DNA of 19,032 nt. Origin: Leptofilum sp050292445 (GTDB taxonomy: Bacteria > Chloroflexota > Anaerolineae > Promineifilales > Promineifilaceae). Both the position numbers and the translations under genes were made by a program. Positions 7,857-15,056 of this stretch are shown here, piece after piece (within the stretch, counting starts at the first letter, position 1; each line of letters opens with the position of its first letter). The DNA lies in contig JBNKLQ010000103.1 of assembly GCA_050292445.1 (NCBI GenBank), positions 1 through 19,032 on the forward strand. The letters are read 5' to 3'. Below the pieces are notes generated by a model. That model was not told the origin of the DNA. It did not search any database and saw only the letters and a list, made by a program, of their open reading frames with translations.

Positions 7857-8251
7857 TACGATTTCTCCACCGTTTGTTGAATCACCTGTATGGTCTTGTT
7901 AAACAGGCGTTTGTAAGGAATCGCCGGTTCAAAGATAGCGCTTAAAATGAGTCGTGACTGCCCCACTTGAAACGGGCGAAATACCAAAAAACTACCGCCT
8001 TTCTCTTGAACCACTAATTCCTGGCTTTCTTGTAACCCCAGCATATTCAGAGAAAGCTGAGTCGTCGCCAGCATAAAACCGGCCACGGCTGCCAGCTGGT
8101 TGCTAACTGGTGCCAAGTCGGCCCCGTCCATCACCAGACCTTCTTCTGTGGATAGAACGGCCGTTTGCACACCAGGATATTGGTTCAAATCCGCTATCAC
8201 TTTCTGTAGCCTCAACGTAATCGCGGGGGTTTTGTGCTTTGACGTAAACAT
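7856..8251 (-). CDS. Roadblock/LC7-domain protein
   Basis: A 131-residue stand-alone roadblock/LC7 domain. The order is LRLQKVIADLNQYPGVQTAVLSTEEGLVMDG (first helix and strands), LAAVAGFMLATTQLSLNMLGL (central helix), then strands SFLVFRPFQVGQSRLILSAIF and a final helix. The length and layout match MglB-like GTPase-activating or scaffold proteins. It starts 3 nt after the stop of the next roadblock gene and overlaps the following gene by one base, so it sits at the tightest point of the operon. Whether it has real GAP activity on the GTPase encoded at 8802-9374 is inference. ACGGCCGT at 8157 reads as Thr-Ala-Val. Confidence 0.87.
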   Translation of the reverse strand: MFTSKHKTPAITLRLQKVIADLNQYPGVQTAVLSTEEGLVMDGADLAPVSNQLAAVAGFMLATTQLSLNMLGLQESQELVVQEKGGSFLVFRPFQVGQSRLILSAIFEPAIPYKRLFNKTIQVIQQTVEKS

Positions 8252-8254
8252 GCG

Positions 8255-8791
8255 CTAACCCATCCCGAAATCATCATTAGAAAACAATTCATCTAACTGT
8301 TGGGTCAACGCCTCACCGAAACCGGCTTCTAGGTCCGGCTGCACCGCCAGCGCTGCTTTTTCCCGTTCAATCGCCGCTTCTTGGGCCAGTGCCAGCAGTT
8401 CCTGCTGCGCCTGTTGTGAAAACAGCCTGACCATACCTAGCATCGTTTTGCGGGTAAAAGCTACAATCAACAACAGCTCTGGCCCCACTGCCAGGGTGTA
8501 TAAATTGGCCTGGTCGCCTTCCAACAGTTGCTGTTGAAAACCATTGTGCAAGCCCAGAAAATGGCCTATCTCTCGTCCCGCCGCAAAGCTCCCTGCTCCC
8601 AAGGCGGCCAATCCGGTACTCTGAATCGCGGGCAATCGCCCCCGATACAATACCAATCGTCCGCTTACATCGGCCACCATCACCAACGGCGAACCGGTTT
8701 GGTCGGCGAGCCGCAGGAGACAGTGGTCAATTAGCTGCTGCTGTTTCTCATCGAAAGTTAAAGGGCGATCGTGAAGTTTTGTTTGAGTCAT
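8255..8791 (-). CDS. Roadblock/LC7-like protein
   Basis: About 178 residues from ATG at 8791, which I prefer because an in-frame TTG at 8815 would overlap the GTPase gene and has no better ribosome site. The roadblock-like pattern is LIDHCLLRLADQTGSPLVMVADVSGRLVLYRG, then LAALGAGSFAAGREIGHFLGL, and LYTLAVGPELLLIVAF with a closing amphipathic helix. The C-terminal tail is acidic and ends near DELFSNDDFGMG. By eye it resembles the roadblock-like domain inside the receiver fusion at 9400-10734, especially the EGxxxxLY strand pair and the final helix ending in QELLAL versus EELLDL. This suggests duplication and fusion. It begins 10 nt after the GTPase stop. Role by context: partner of that GTPase. 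Confidence 0.8.
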   Translation of the reverse strand: MTQTKLHDRPLTFDEKQQQLIDHCLLRLADQTGSPLVMVADVSGRLVLYRGRLPAIQSTGLAALGAGSFAAGREIGHFLGLHNGFQQQLLEGDQANLYTLAVGPELLLIVAFTRKTMLGMVRLFSQQAQQELLALAQEAAIEREKAALAVQPDLEAGFGEALTQQLDELFSNDDFGMG

Positions 8792-8801
8792 AATTCGTTG
8801 C

Positions 8802-9374
8802 CTATAAACGGGCAATTACCTGGCTGATTAAAATTTTCAATGTTTCGGTAGTGCCGCCACCATTTACGGCCGTTGCCGATAATGTAGGCGCTTCCGCTAC
8901 TTTTAAGAACCGGGCCAATAGATTCGGCTCCACCGCATCTGGTAAGTCTTGCTTATTGCATTGCAGCACAAAAGGCAGGTCTGTCGGCGAGCGATCCAGC
9001 TCTTTTAACTGTCGCCACATGTCGTTTATTGACTGCCGGTTGGCAGCCAGCCGCTGTACTGAAGAATCGGCAACAAAAATAAGGCCATCTACATCTTTTA
9101 GGACGAGTTTACGCGTGGCGGCATAGTAGCTTTGGCCGGGCACCGTGTACAGTTTGAACTTGGGTTGCAATCCTTTGATTTCGTTTAATTCTAATTGCAT
9201 AAAGTCAAAGAAAAGGGTGCGATCTTCGCGTGTTTTAACCGAAACCAGGTTGCTACGTCGCTGCGGCGGCAAACGGCCGTGTATTTGTTCCAGATTGGTG
9301 GTCTTGCCGCTCAACGGCGGACCGTAATAAACCAATTTGACTTGCAGTTCGCGCATTTTCCAATTAATGAACAT
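8802..9374 (-). CDS. MglA-like small Ras/Arf-type GTPase
   Basis: A 190-residue single-domain GTPase. G1 (P-loop) is GPPLSGKTT at 18-26. The switch I region holds TREDRTLFFDF, with Arg52 and Thr53 where MglA proteins carry the intrinsic arginine finger and the magnesium-contacting Thr. Switch II is LYTVPGQSYYAATRKL, with Gln81. The usual DxxG Asp is replaced by Thr (TVPG), which is normal for MglA. G4 is CNKQD (140-143) and G5 is LSATAV (166-168). MglA proteins cycle between GDP and GTP, control polarity and gliding in some bacteria, and are acted on by dimeric roadblock MglB proteins. Three separate roadblock genes follow directly in the operon and a fourth roadblock-like domain precedes it. 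Output here is unknown. Confidence 0.92.
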   Translation of the reverse strand: MFINWKMRELQVKLVYYGPPLSGKTTNLEQIHGRLPPQRRSNLVSVKTREDRTLFFDFMQLELNEIKGLQPKFKLYTVPGQSYYAATRKLVLKDVDGLIFVADSSVQRLAANRQSINDMWRQLKELDRSPTDLPFVLQCNKQDLPDAVEPNLLARFLKVAEAPTLSATAVNGGGTTETLKILISQVIARL

Positions 9375-9399
9375 GATCTTTTCTCGTCAATGGATAGTA

Positions 9400-10734
9400 T
9401 TAATCAGCCTGAGAGGGGATTTGGAAGTTGATTTTGGTGCCTTGCCCCTGACGACCAATTACCTCCAGGCTACCCCCAAGTGTTATGTATTCTGTCTGAT
9501 ATCGAGCCAGGGCTTTTAGGGTCGGCGGCCGGTTCATGTCGAAACCAACGCCATTATCAGCAATGCTTCCTTGCAGGAAACGGCCGTTCCGGCTAAATGA
9601 AATACCCACAATCGTTGCCTGGGCGTGCTGGTAAACGTTCTTCAAACATTCGACTACTGTCTTCTGAATCAGAGTGCTTGTTCCGGGTAGCAGCGGCGCT
9701 TCCAGAGCGTCTAGTCGATACTCAACAGCAATTTTTGTTTGCTGATGAAACTGTTCCAATATGTCGGTGATTTTGTCGGCCAGGGTACTGGCTGGGATTT
9801 CTTTGGCGATAGTGGAGGTGGCAGGAACGGCCGTTTCCCTAACTATTTTGGGCTGCACCGTCGCCTCCCCCGGTCCCGCCAACAACGTATCTAACTCCAA
9901 TTGCACCGAATCAGCAAACTCCCGTCCCAACGGTGAAGCAGTCATTTTATTGTTCAGCAAATCCAGCAGCTCCTCCAACGCACGTCGGGTATAAAGCCAC
10001 ACCAGGCCAATGCGACTGGCCTCCTTGCGCCGGTCAAAAACGCTGGTCAAAAAGTAGTGCTGGCTCAAATTAACCACATACAAATCATACGGCGGCCCTT
10101 CAAAGTAAGAGAGGTGCATCGGGCGGGAGTAATGAAGCTGCTGGGCCAGCGCGTTGGAAGCCGCTACCGTGCCGCCCAATAAAGCCATTGTTGAAGATAA
10201 TTCAAATTCGGCAATCGATCCGGTGCTGATGATGATATGACCGGTCGTATCGGCCAAAACCGTTGCCCTGGCGCCGATATCCATCCGCAATGCCTCAATA
10301 CGATTCGTCAGTTGGTCGAAGTTCTCTCCTGCCAAAACGGTAACGCCTGATTGATCGCTGGTCGGCGGTGCCAACGCCTCCCGCACCGATTCCAGCAGTT
10401 GAGAAATCTTCAACGGCTTGGAGAGGGAGCGAAAAACGTCTAGCTGACCGGCTTCATTCCACGCCTTGTTGGATCCATAAGCAGTAATGAGGATCGTTTT
10501 GGTTTGGGGGGATATTTTGCGAACCTGTCGTACCAATTCTAAGCCATCCATGTGTGGCATCCGCAAGTCGGTAAGCACCAAATCATAAGGTTCCTTCTGT
10601 AGTTCTTCCAGTGCAGCCATGCCTGAATTGACAGCTTTTGCGATATAGCCGTCATCTACCATTTCCAAATGCTTCTGGAAAAAGAAAGCGACTTTGGGTT
10701 CGTCATCGACAATCAAAATGCGGTGTTTTGTCAT
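9400..10734 (-). CDS. Receiver-roadblock-like-HATPase fusion protein
   Basis: A 444-residue protein starting at ATG 10734 (the open frame upstream has no ATG). An N-terminal receiver (1-122) has Asp10/Asp11, phosphoacceptor Asp56 in LVLTDLRMP, Thr84 and Lys106. Residues about 137-262 look like a roadblock/LC7 fold: GARATVLADTTGHIIISTG, TMALLGGTVAASNALAQQL, LYVVNLSQHYFLTSVF. Residues about 355-441 form a NarX/LiaS-like ATPase domain with the N box VVECLKNVYQHA (Glu362, Asn366) and DNGVGFD (393-399), ending in LGGSLEVIGRQGQGT. The segment before the ATPase, where a HisKA_3 phosphoacceptor His would lie, shows no HD-type motif, so it may not be a working kinase. It is the first gene of the leftward operon, 25 nt before the GTPase. 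Role by inference: couples phosphorylation to the GTPase system. Confidence 0.87.
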   Translation of the reverse strand: MTKHRILIVDDEPKVAFFFQKHLEMVDDGYIAKAVNSGMAALEELQKEPYDLVLTDLRMPHMDGLELVRQVRKISPQTKTILITAYGSNKAWNEAGQLDVFRSLSKPLKISQLLESVREALAPPTSDQSGVTVLAGENFDQLTNRIEALRMDIGARATVLADTTGHIIISTGSIAEFELSSTMALLGGTVAASNALAQQLHYSRPMHLSYFEGPPYDLYVVNLSQHYFLTSVFDRRKEASRIGLVWLYTRRALEELLDLLNNKMTASPLGREFADSVQLELDTLLAGPGEATVQPKIVRETAVPATSTIAKEIPASTLADKITDILEQFHQQTKIAVEYRLDALEAPLLPGTSTLIQKTVVECLKNVYQHAQATIVGISFSRNGRFLQGSIADNGVGFDMNRPPTLKALARYQTEYITLGGSLEVIGRQGQGTKINFQIPSQAD

Positions 10735-10769
10735 GTCAATCAGGTTAACACAGGGGAAGACGGTGTAAT

Positions 10770-10800
10770 GTTCCAAAACTGTTCCGAAACTGTTCCAACC
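10770..10800. promoter_or_regulatory. Three tandem 11-bp repeats upstream of the GTPase operon
   Basis: GTTCCAAAACT (10770-10780) and GTTCCGAAACT (10781-10791) are followed by a third, shorter copy GTTCCAACC from 10792. An inverted GGAAC lies at 10842-10846. The repeats start 36 bp upstream of the ATG at 10734. One repeat per helical turn, so that all copies face the same side of the DNA, is what a cooperatively bound activator or repressor site looks like. The binding protein is unknown. The regulator at 4924 is a candidate only by proximity. Confidence 0.5.
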
Positions 10801-10982
10801 GGGACAATCACATAGTACTGAACGACTGATCTTCGAATCATGGAACAGCAATGATTTGGGATGTCACGCCTTCAGTTTTGCCGCTGCTCCCCGGCGAGGC
10901 GTTAATGTTGACGTGTTATGATGCCTCCTTCGCCTATGCACTTGCGAAATCAAGTAGGTTTGTCTTTTCGCATTCAAAATCA

Positions 10983-10998
10983 AAGTATCGAGATACTT
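10983..10998. promoter_or_regulatory. Operator-like inverted repeat
   Basis: AAGTATC, spacer GA, GATACTT: perfect 7-bp arms in the AT-rich middle of the divergent intergenic region, about 200 bp upstream of the metallophosphatase-like gene. It could be a dimeric repressor site. No second copy was seen. Confidence 0.3.
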
Positions 10999-11199
10999 GA
11001 AATTCGTTATTTCCCCTCCCCACAATAAAATTTTTATGAAACATTTGCTTTAGCCCTCCCTTTTCGCTTAAAATGTGGGCCACATCGTTGCCAAATCGAT
11101 TCAGAAACACTTCTCGCCTTGCGTAAAGTTCGAGAAATCTTAAACCGTATAAATTGTGTCAGTCGTCGTTCTTGTGTGGGGGAGCGAGGAGATCGCTTC

Positions 11200-14100
11200 A
11201 TGTTGCCCAATAAAAGTTCCCCTTCCCTCACGAAAGTTCAGGCCTTTCGTTGGCTTGTTAGTATGTTTTTGCTGTTGATAACGGCCGTATCCCTCCCCAC
11301 CCAGCCGCAACAGGCAAGCGCCCTCACTTTCACCGGTTCCGAGCTGCTGGGCCGCCCCACCGATAGTTCCATCACTGTCAACGTGCTGGCCGATGAAGCG
11401 CTGGAGATGTATTTGGAATATGGCACTGTCTCTGGCAATTTGACGCAGCAGACAACGGCCGTATTCTCCACAGCCAACGTGCCCATTGATTTAGAAATCA
11501 ATGGCTTACAGTCCAACACCCGCTACTACTACCGGCTGATGTACCGTCAATTGAGCAGCAGCACCTTTATTCCCCGGCCTGAAAAAACATTCCACACCCA
11601 GCGGGCGTCAGGCGAAACCTACACCTTTACCATCCAGGCTGATTCTCACCTGGGGCAGCCCGTACTGGGCGACCAAACCATGTATTTTCAAACCCTGGCC
11701 AACCAAACGCTGGACCAGCCCGACTTCATGATTGATCTGGGGGATTCGGTTCGCGTGGGGCCATCCCAGACTAGCATCCTGAATGGTTACCTGCTGCAGC
11801 GGCAGGCATTAGGGCAGCTCAACGGCTCTATTCCCGTTTTCATGGCGCTGGGAAACGTGGAAAATGAAGAAGGCTGGTTCCGCGACGGCACGCCCAATAA
11901 TCCGGCAGTGATGAGCACTAACGCCCGCAAGCTCTATTATCCCAATCCGGTGCCCAACCAGTTTTACAGCGGCGACACAGATAATTGGAGCAGCGAAGGA
12001 GTTTCTGGCGATGGTCTGCGGGAGAGCTACTTTGCCTTTGAATGGGGGGATACCCTGTTTGTCGTGCTCGATCCATTCTGGCACACGACCACCAAACCAC
12101 ACAGTAACGAAGGCGGATCTGACCCCGGCGCTGGCAGCGGCGATGGCTGGGATTGGACGTTGGGAGACAATCAATATTTCTGGCTGAAAAACACGCTGGA
12201 ACAAAGCAATGCCACCTTCAAATTTGTCTTTTCCCATCATCCCACCAGTGGTCCGCCCGATGAGTTGTTTCCTCGCGGTGGCATCGAGGCTGCGCCATAT
12301 TTTGAGTGGGGCGGCAACAATGCCAACGGCAGCTACGGCTTTAATGTGAGACGGCCGTCTTGGCCCATGCCCATTCACGATTTAATGGTGGCCAATGGGG
12401 TAGACATCTATTTTCACGGCCACGATCATGTTTTTGCCTATGAGGAACTGGACGGCATTGTCTACCAATTGGTGCCGCAGCCATCAGATCCCAGCTACGG
12501 TACGGGCTGGCTGGAAGACGGCAATTATTACAACAATGCCGATATTGTGAATAACTCCGGTCACATGCGTGTTACCGTTGGATCGAATGCCGCCACGGTG
12601 GAATACGTGCGTGCCTTTCTAAACGGGGAGTCGCAGGGTGGTTTTAGCAATCGGGATGTGGCCTACAGCTACACCATTCCGGCAGGCCAGGGCAATATTC
12701 CGCCTGTGGCCAACAATGACAGCGCCAGTGTGACGACGGGTGGTTCGGTTGTAGTAAACGTGCTGGATAACGACAGCGATGCGAATAATCATACCTTGAT
12801 GATAACGGCCGTTTCCCAGGGCAGCAGCGGATCTGTCACCACCAATGGCACCACCGTGACCTACAATCACAATGGCTCTGCCACAACAACCGACAGCTTC
12901 ACCTACACCATCAGCGATGGCAACGGTGGCAGCGATACAGCCACCGTATTTATGACGATCAACGATCCCGGCACGACACCTACGCCAACGCCCACCCCCA
13001 CGGCAACGCCTGGTTCCGGTGGTAGCGTCACGTTAAATCCGGTGGCGGATGCGGCCGTTTTAAGCAATCGTCCCGACAACGTGTTCCCCGGTACCATCCT
13101 GGCCACAGACGGCTCCCCCATCATCAACAGCTACTTGCGCTTTGATGTACAGGGTGTCAGCAACATCAACAGCGCCACGCTGCGCCTTTTTGCTAACGCC
13201 AGCAGCAGCCAGGGCATCACTGCGTCCAGCGTCGGCGATAACAGTTGGGTGGAATCAACATTGACCTATAACACGGCCCCGCCTGCCGGTGGCGTGATTG
13301 GCAGTTCAACGGCCGTTTCCGCCGGAACCTGGGTGGAAGTTGATGTGACTAGCTATGTCACAAGCAGCGGACTATACAGCTTTATGATTAGCTCCTCCTC
13401 GCCCGACCGTGTGACGTTTGACAGCCGCGAGGCGGCCAATCCGCCCCAACTGGTCATCATTAGTGCTGGCGGCCCGACCCCTACACCCAGCAATACGCCA
13501 ACATCGACAAATACGGCCGTTCCTACCAACACCAACACGCCTGGCCCCACGCCCACGGCTACAGCGACGGCAACAGCATCGCCCACACCAGGCCCAACCA
13601 ATACCCCGCCACCTTCGGCTGGCGAGACTATCTACCTGAGCGCCACCGGCAGCGGCACAGCGGGCGGCGTCACCTTCTCCTCAGAGGACATTGTGGCCTA
13701 CAACAGCGCTACCGGCCTTTGGTCGATGGTTTTTGACGGCTCAGACATGGGTATCGGTATCAATAATTTAGATGCGTTTGTTCTGCTCGATGACGGCTCT
13801 ATCTTGATGAGTTTTGTCCGTGCGCAAACCATTGGCACATTAGCAGATGTGGATGATTCGGACATCGTGCGCTTTGTGCCTACCAGCCTGGGCGATACTA
13901 CAGTGGGCAGTTTTGAATGGTTCCTGGATGGCTCTGACGTGAGTTTAACATCGGCAGGTGAGGATGTGGATGCGATTGGCTTGACGGCAGACGGCCGTTT
14001 GCTCATCAGCACGTTAGGCAATTTTGGCGCAGGCACCCTCACTGGCACGGATCAAATGCTCCTGGTCTTGGACAATGCGACTTACGGCGAGAACAGCAGC

Positions 14101-14376
14101 GGTGATTGGGCACTTTACTTCAACGGCACCACTGCTGACCTCTCCTCGGGTAGCGAAGACATTAGCGGGGCCTGGGTGAATGCTGTTAACGGTGATATTT
14201 ACTTGAGCAGCAGCACTGTCTTCACCGCAGGCGGGATCAGCGGCGATGCCAGTGACCTCTTTGTTTGTATGCCGCTGACATTGGGTGCCACCACCACATG
14301 CAGCTACGCACTCTACTGGGATGCGGCAGCAGCGGGCTTTAGCAGCGCCATTGACGGATTTGCCATCGTGCCATGA
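11200..14376 (+). CDS. Secreted multi-domain metallophosphatase-like protein
   Basis: A 1058-residue exported protein. The start is ATG 11200, after GAGGAG; an in-frame TTG at 11119 would bury the signal peptide. Residues 1-42 are a signal peptide (hydrophobic core VSMFLLLITAV). Domains in order: a fibronectin-III-like domain (about 48-135); a purple-acid-phosphatase-like metallophosphoesterase (about 141-475) with Asp148/His150, Gly181-Asp182, GNVE at 218-221, His346/His347 and GHDH at 407-410; a cadherin/VCBS-like domain (about 500-590); a Thr/Pro linker; a DNRLRE-like domain (about 609-755); a second long Thr/Pro linker; and a C-terminal region (808-1058) of about 65-residue repeats. The usual GNH[DE] motif reads GNVE, so the catalytic His is missing. 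Long Thr/Pro linkers suggest a cell-surface or matrix protein. No sorting signal or membrane anchor was seen. Substrate unknown. Confidence 0.9.
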   Translation: MLPNKSSPSLTKVQAFRWLVSMFLLLITAVSLPTQPQQASALTFTGSELLGRPTDSSITVNVLADEALEMYLEYGTVSGNLTQQTTAVFSTANVPIDLEINGLQSNTRYYYRLMYRQLSSSTFIPRPEKTFHTQRASGETYTFTIQADSHLGQPVLGDQTMYFQTLANQTLDQPDFMIDLGDSVRVGPSQTSILNGYLLQRQALGQLNGSIPVFMALGNVENEEGWFRDGTPNNPAVMSTNARKLYYPNPVPNQFYSGDTDNWSSEGVSGDGLRESYFAFEWGDTLFVVLDPFWHTTTKPHSNEGGSDPGAGSGDGWDWTLGDNQYFWLKNTLEQSNATFKFVFSHHPTSGPPDELFPRGGIEAAPYFEWGGNNANGSYGFNVRRPSWPMPIHDLMVANGVDIYFHGHDHVFAYEELDGIVYQLVPQPSDPSYGTGWLEDGNYYNNADIVNNSGHMRVTVGSNAATVEYVRAFLNGESQGGFSNRDVAYSYTIPAGQGNIPPVANNDSASVTTGGSVVVNVLDNDSDANNHTLMITAVSQGSSGSVTTNGTTVTYNHNGSATTTDSFTYTISDGNGGSDTATVFMTINDPGTTPTPTPTPTATPGSGGSVTLNPVADAAVLSNRPDNVFPGTILATDGSPIINSYLRFDVQGVSNINSATLRLFANASSSQGITASSVGDNSWVESTLTYNTAPPAGGVIGSSTAVSAGTWVEVDVTSYVTSSGLYSFMISSSSPDRVTFDSREAANPPQLVIISAGGPTPTPSNTPTSTNTAVPTNTNTPGPTPTATATATASPTPGPTNTPPPSAGETIYLSATGSGTAGGVTFSSEDIVAYNSATGLWSMVFDGSDMGIGINNLDAFVLLDDGSILMSFVRAQTIGTLADVDDSDIVRFVPTSLGDTTVGSFEWFLDGSDVSLTSAGEDVDAIGLTADGRLLISTLGNFGAGTLTGTDQMLLVLDNATYGENSSGDWALYFNGTTADLSSGSEDISGAWVNAVNGDIYLSSSTVFTAGGISGDASDLFVCMPLTLGATTTCSYALYWDAAAAGFSSAIDGFAIVP

Positions 14377-15056
14377 GGAAATTGGAACATTGGGTGAAGC
14401 GATAATTAAAATGGCTCTTAATGGATTTCAAGGATCAGAGCCAGGTTGCAAAAAGCGAATATGAAATTTAGCATAGGCCAAAGCGGTCAGGCATTGTTAA
14501 GAAAAAAAGGAAGTCACCCTGAGTGGCGAGGTTGAATTTGATGAAGTGTATGTTGTTGCCGGTCATAAAGGGCATCCCCAAGCCGTAGCGGCCAAAGGAC
14601 GAAAGGGACGACGCAATCGGCGCAAAGGTAGCCGAGGGCGCGGCACTTTGGCAAAGGAAAAGCCACCCATTTTAGATCTTATCCAACGCAACAGTGAGGT
14701 TATTGTCAAAATGTTAGCCAATGTGCAACAAGACAGTGTCAAACCTATCATCCAAAAGGTGGTTGCCGTGGGTAGTAAGGTCTTTACCGACGAGGACAAC
14801 ATTTACAATCGGTTGACAGAATGAGGTTATGAGCACCAGACAGTCAACCATTCGCAAGGTGAATATGCCCGTCCACTTTCATCGCCTATTGTAGACTGGT
14901 AGGGAAACAATCGTAACGCTAAACGGCCGTTCACCTTGTCACCCTTTTTTACCTCCAATTTAGATAGCCAGCTGTTAGCTAACCGATAGGCAAACTTCCC
15001 CTGTGTTTCGTTATTATTCCTTCATACAAGATTCTATTTGAAGTGTGGAGGTTACG
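14377..15056. other. Gap holding only a transposase remnant
   Basis: These 680 bp contain no intact gene. The decayed transposase occupies 14501-14902. One ACGGCCGT lies at 14923. The 6-bp arms GGCTCT and AGAGCC at 14413-14442 could be part of an insertion end or chance. The ribosome site GGAGG (15047-15051) of the next gene is at the right end. Confidence 0.6.
14501..14902 (+). pseudogene. Remnant of an IS1595/ISXO2-type transposase
   Basis: The frame from about 14519 reads SGEVEFDEVYVVAGHKGHPQ, the first-Asp block of ISXO2-like DDE transposases. A basic, Gly-rich segment follows, then VVAVGSKVFTDEDNIYNRL with the second catalytic Asp at 14789-14791. A TGA at 14822-14824 interrupts the frame. 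Beyond it the same frame continues with GYEHQTVNHSQGEYARP, the family's conserved follow-on, so one nonsense change broke the gene (probably from a Trp codon). The N-terminal half is missing (stop at 14498-14500) and the third acidic residue region is lost before the TAG at 14900-14902. No IS ends or target duplications were identified. It is a dead fragment unable to act. Confidence 0.8.

Larger units (their letters stand above)
10735..11199. other. Divergent intergenic region between the GTPase operon and the metallophosphatase-like gene
   Basis: These 465 bp contain no convincing gene. The left end holds the triple 11-bp repeat close to the leftward operon, and a 16-bp inverted repeat lies at 10983-10998. 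The right end carries a clear ribosome site (GAGGAG, 11186-11191) eight bases before the ATG at 11200. Promoters for both directions must lie here, but I saw no pair of -35/-10 boxes with acceptable spacing. Confidence 0.6.

Noticed and set aside
8792..8815. TTG start at 8815 for the roadblock gene
   Set aside because: It overlaps the GTPase stop and adds eight residues outside the domain; ATG 8791 is more likely, though not certain.
10770..10800. CRISPR-like array
   Set aside because: The repeats are 11 bp with no spacers and only three copies; a regulatory site fits better.
10735..10851. N-terminal extension of the receiver-roadblock-ATPase fusion up to 10851
   Set aside because: The extra 39 residues start from TTG, contain no domain and cross the tandem repeats; the receiver begins right at the ATG at 10734.
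11119..11199. Longer start of the secreted protein at TTG 11119
   Set aside because: It would place 27 charged residues before a normal signal peptide; ATG 11200 has a strong GAGGAG at correct spacing.
11809..12378. 189-residue open frame on the minus strand inside the metallophosphatase-like gene
   Set aside because: It mirrors a well-supported gene, has no recognisable domain and no ribosome site.
14855..14938. 9-bp inverted repeat CAAGGTGAA/TTCACCTTG around the transposase remnant's end
   Set aside because: One arm encodes conserved transposase residues and no matching left end was found; it could be chance.
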